Shown here: positions 22,795-22,976 of the stretch, in pieces | How positions within the stretch are numbered: position 1 is the stretch's first letter | Layout: each line of letters opens with the position of its first letter | Notes under the pieces: model-generated | What the model was told of the DNA's origin: nothing | What the model saw: only the letters and a program-made list of their open reading frames with translations | Databases searched by the model: none | NCBI GenBank assembly: GCA_022562335.1 | Contig: JADFPM010000010.1 | Location: 1 to 22,976 of the forward strand | Length of the DNA: 22,976 nucleotides | Source: Chloroflexota bacterium | Lineage (GTDB): Bacteria > Chloroflexota > Dehalococcoidia > Lucifugimonadales > UBA3495 | Reading direction: 5' to 3' | Translations under genes and position numbers: made by a program

Positions 22795-22976
22795 CTATTG
22801 AACTGTCAGTACTTGCACCTCCTGCATGATCTGCTCCGGTGAATAACCCTTTCTTGGCTTATTTTCCCCTTTTCTTCCCGTCCAGTTTACGAGTATATTC
22901 TCGACCAGTTTCAGCCGGTCCCGGGACGCCAGGTGGCCGGCCACTATGAAACAATATTGAGCCAGAAGCCGACCCT
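22795..22976 (-). CDS. C-terminal part of an unrecognised protein (cut by window edge)
   Basis: A minus-strand frame is open from the window edge (first full codon at 22974) to a TAG at 22795-22797, giving 59 residues. Readable pieces are GRLLAQYCFIVAGHLASRDR, LKLVENILVNWTGRKGENKP and RKGYSPEQIMQEVQVLTVQ. An amphipathic helix and a basic linker are apparent. The uninterrupted frame and its plausible helical composition suggest a real gene, but I do not recognise the family. It is upstream of, and on the same strand as, the MFS gene, 152 bp apart. Confidence 0.55.
   Translation of the reverse strand, partial: GRLLAQYCFIVAGHLASRDRLKLVENILVNWTGRKGENKPRKGYSPEQIMQEVQVLTVQ

Overview
The window is about 23 kb of moderately GC-rich bacterial chromosome made almost entirely of catabolic genes. 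It encodes an aldehyde/xanthine oxidase-type molybdoenzyme, SDRs, an F420-type luciferase-fold oxidoreductase, two amidase-signature hydrolases, a hydantoinase, a metal-dependent cyclase, a dienelactone hydrolase, a GMC oxidoreductase, an Fe-type alcohol dehydrogenase, an amidohydrolase, a lipoprotein beta-propeller and DMT, MFS and substrate-binding transport proteins. There is no rRNA, tRNA, ribosomal, replication or phage gene to fix the taxonomy. The gene mix, with luciferase-fold and CoxL-like enzymes among many hydrolase families, resembles uncultivated Chloroflexota of the SAR202/Dehalococcoidia type, but that is inference only.

Layout. 1-338 is non-coding and holds a copy of a repeated imperfect palindrome. 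339-2648 (+) is an orphan CoxL-type subunit. 2760-3293 (+) is an SDR lacking its N-terminal half, converging tail to tail on a DMT permease (3290-4189, -). 4493-5245 (+) is an intact SDR. A minus-strand run from 13268 down to 5467 contains, in order of transcription: a frameshifted unknown gene, the tail of a luciferase-like monooxygenase, an NMT1/THI5-type binding protein, an LLM oxidoreductase, a cyclase, a GatC-like/amidase fusion, a hydantoinase and a dienelactone hydrolase. It looks like a pathway that opens and deamidates an N-heterocycle or amide. 13505-15079 (+) is a GMC oxidoreductase. 15248-17849 is a divergent pair, Fe-ADH (-) and amidohydrolase (+). 17988-19199 (-) is a lipoprotein propeller, 19468-21027 (-) an enantioselective-type amidase and 21381-22643 (-) an MFS permease. 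An unrecognised gene runs off the right edge.

The most unusual signal lies between the genes. A 21-bp element, TGACACTAT-N4-GAATAGTG, occurs three times and only in intergenic DNA, with weaker relatives elsewhere. Two copies in the same orientation flank the divergent Fe-ADH/amidohydrolase pair. The gaps elsewhere hold decayed pieces of paralogues of exactly those two genes: an amidohydrolase 3' end at 5326-5404, which runs straight into half of the element, and an Fe-ADH fragment with an internal deletion at 10585-10719. With the truncated SDR, the luciferase tail, the frameshifted gene and a lone helix-turn-helix remnant, the region looks like one of active paralogue gain and loss, with a candidate repeat-bounded two-gene cassette at 15159-17922.
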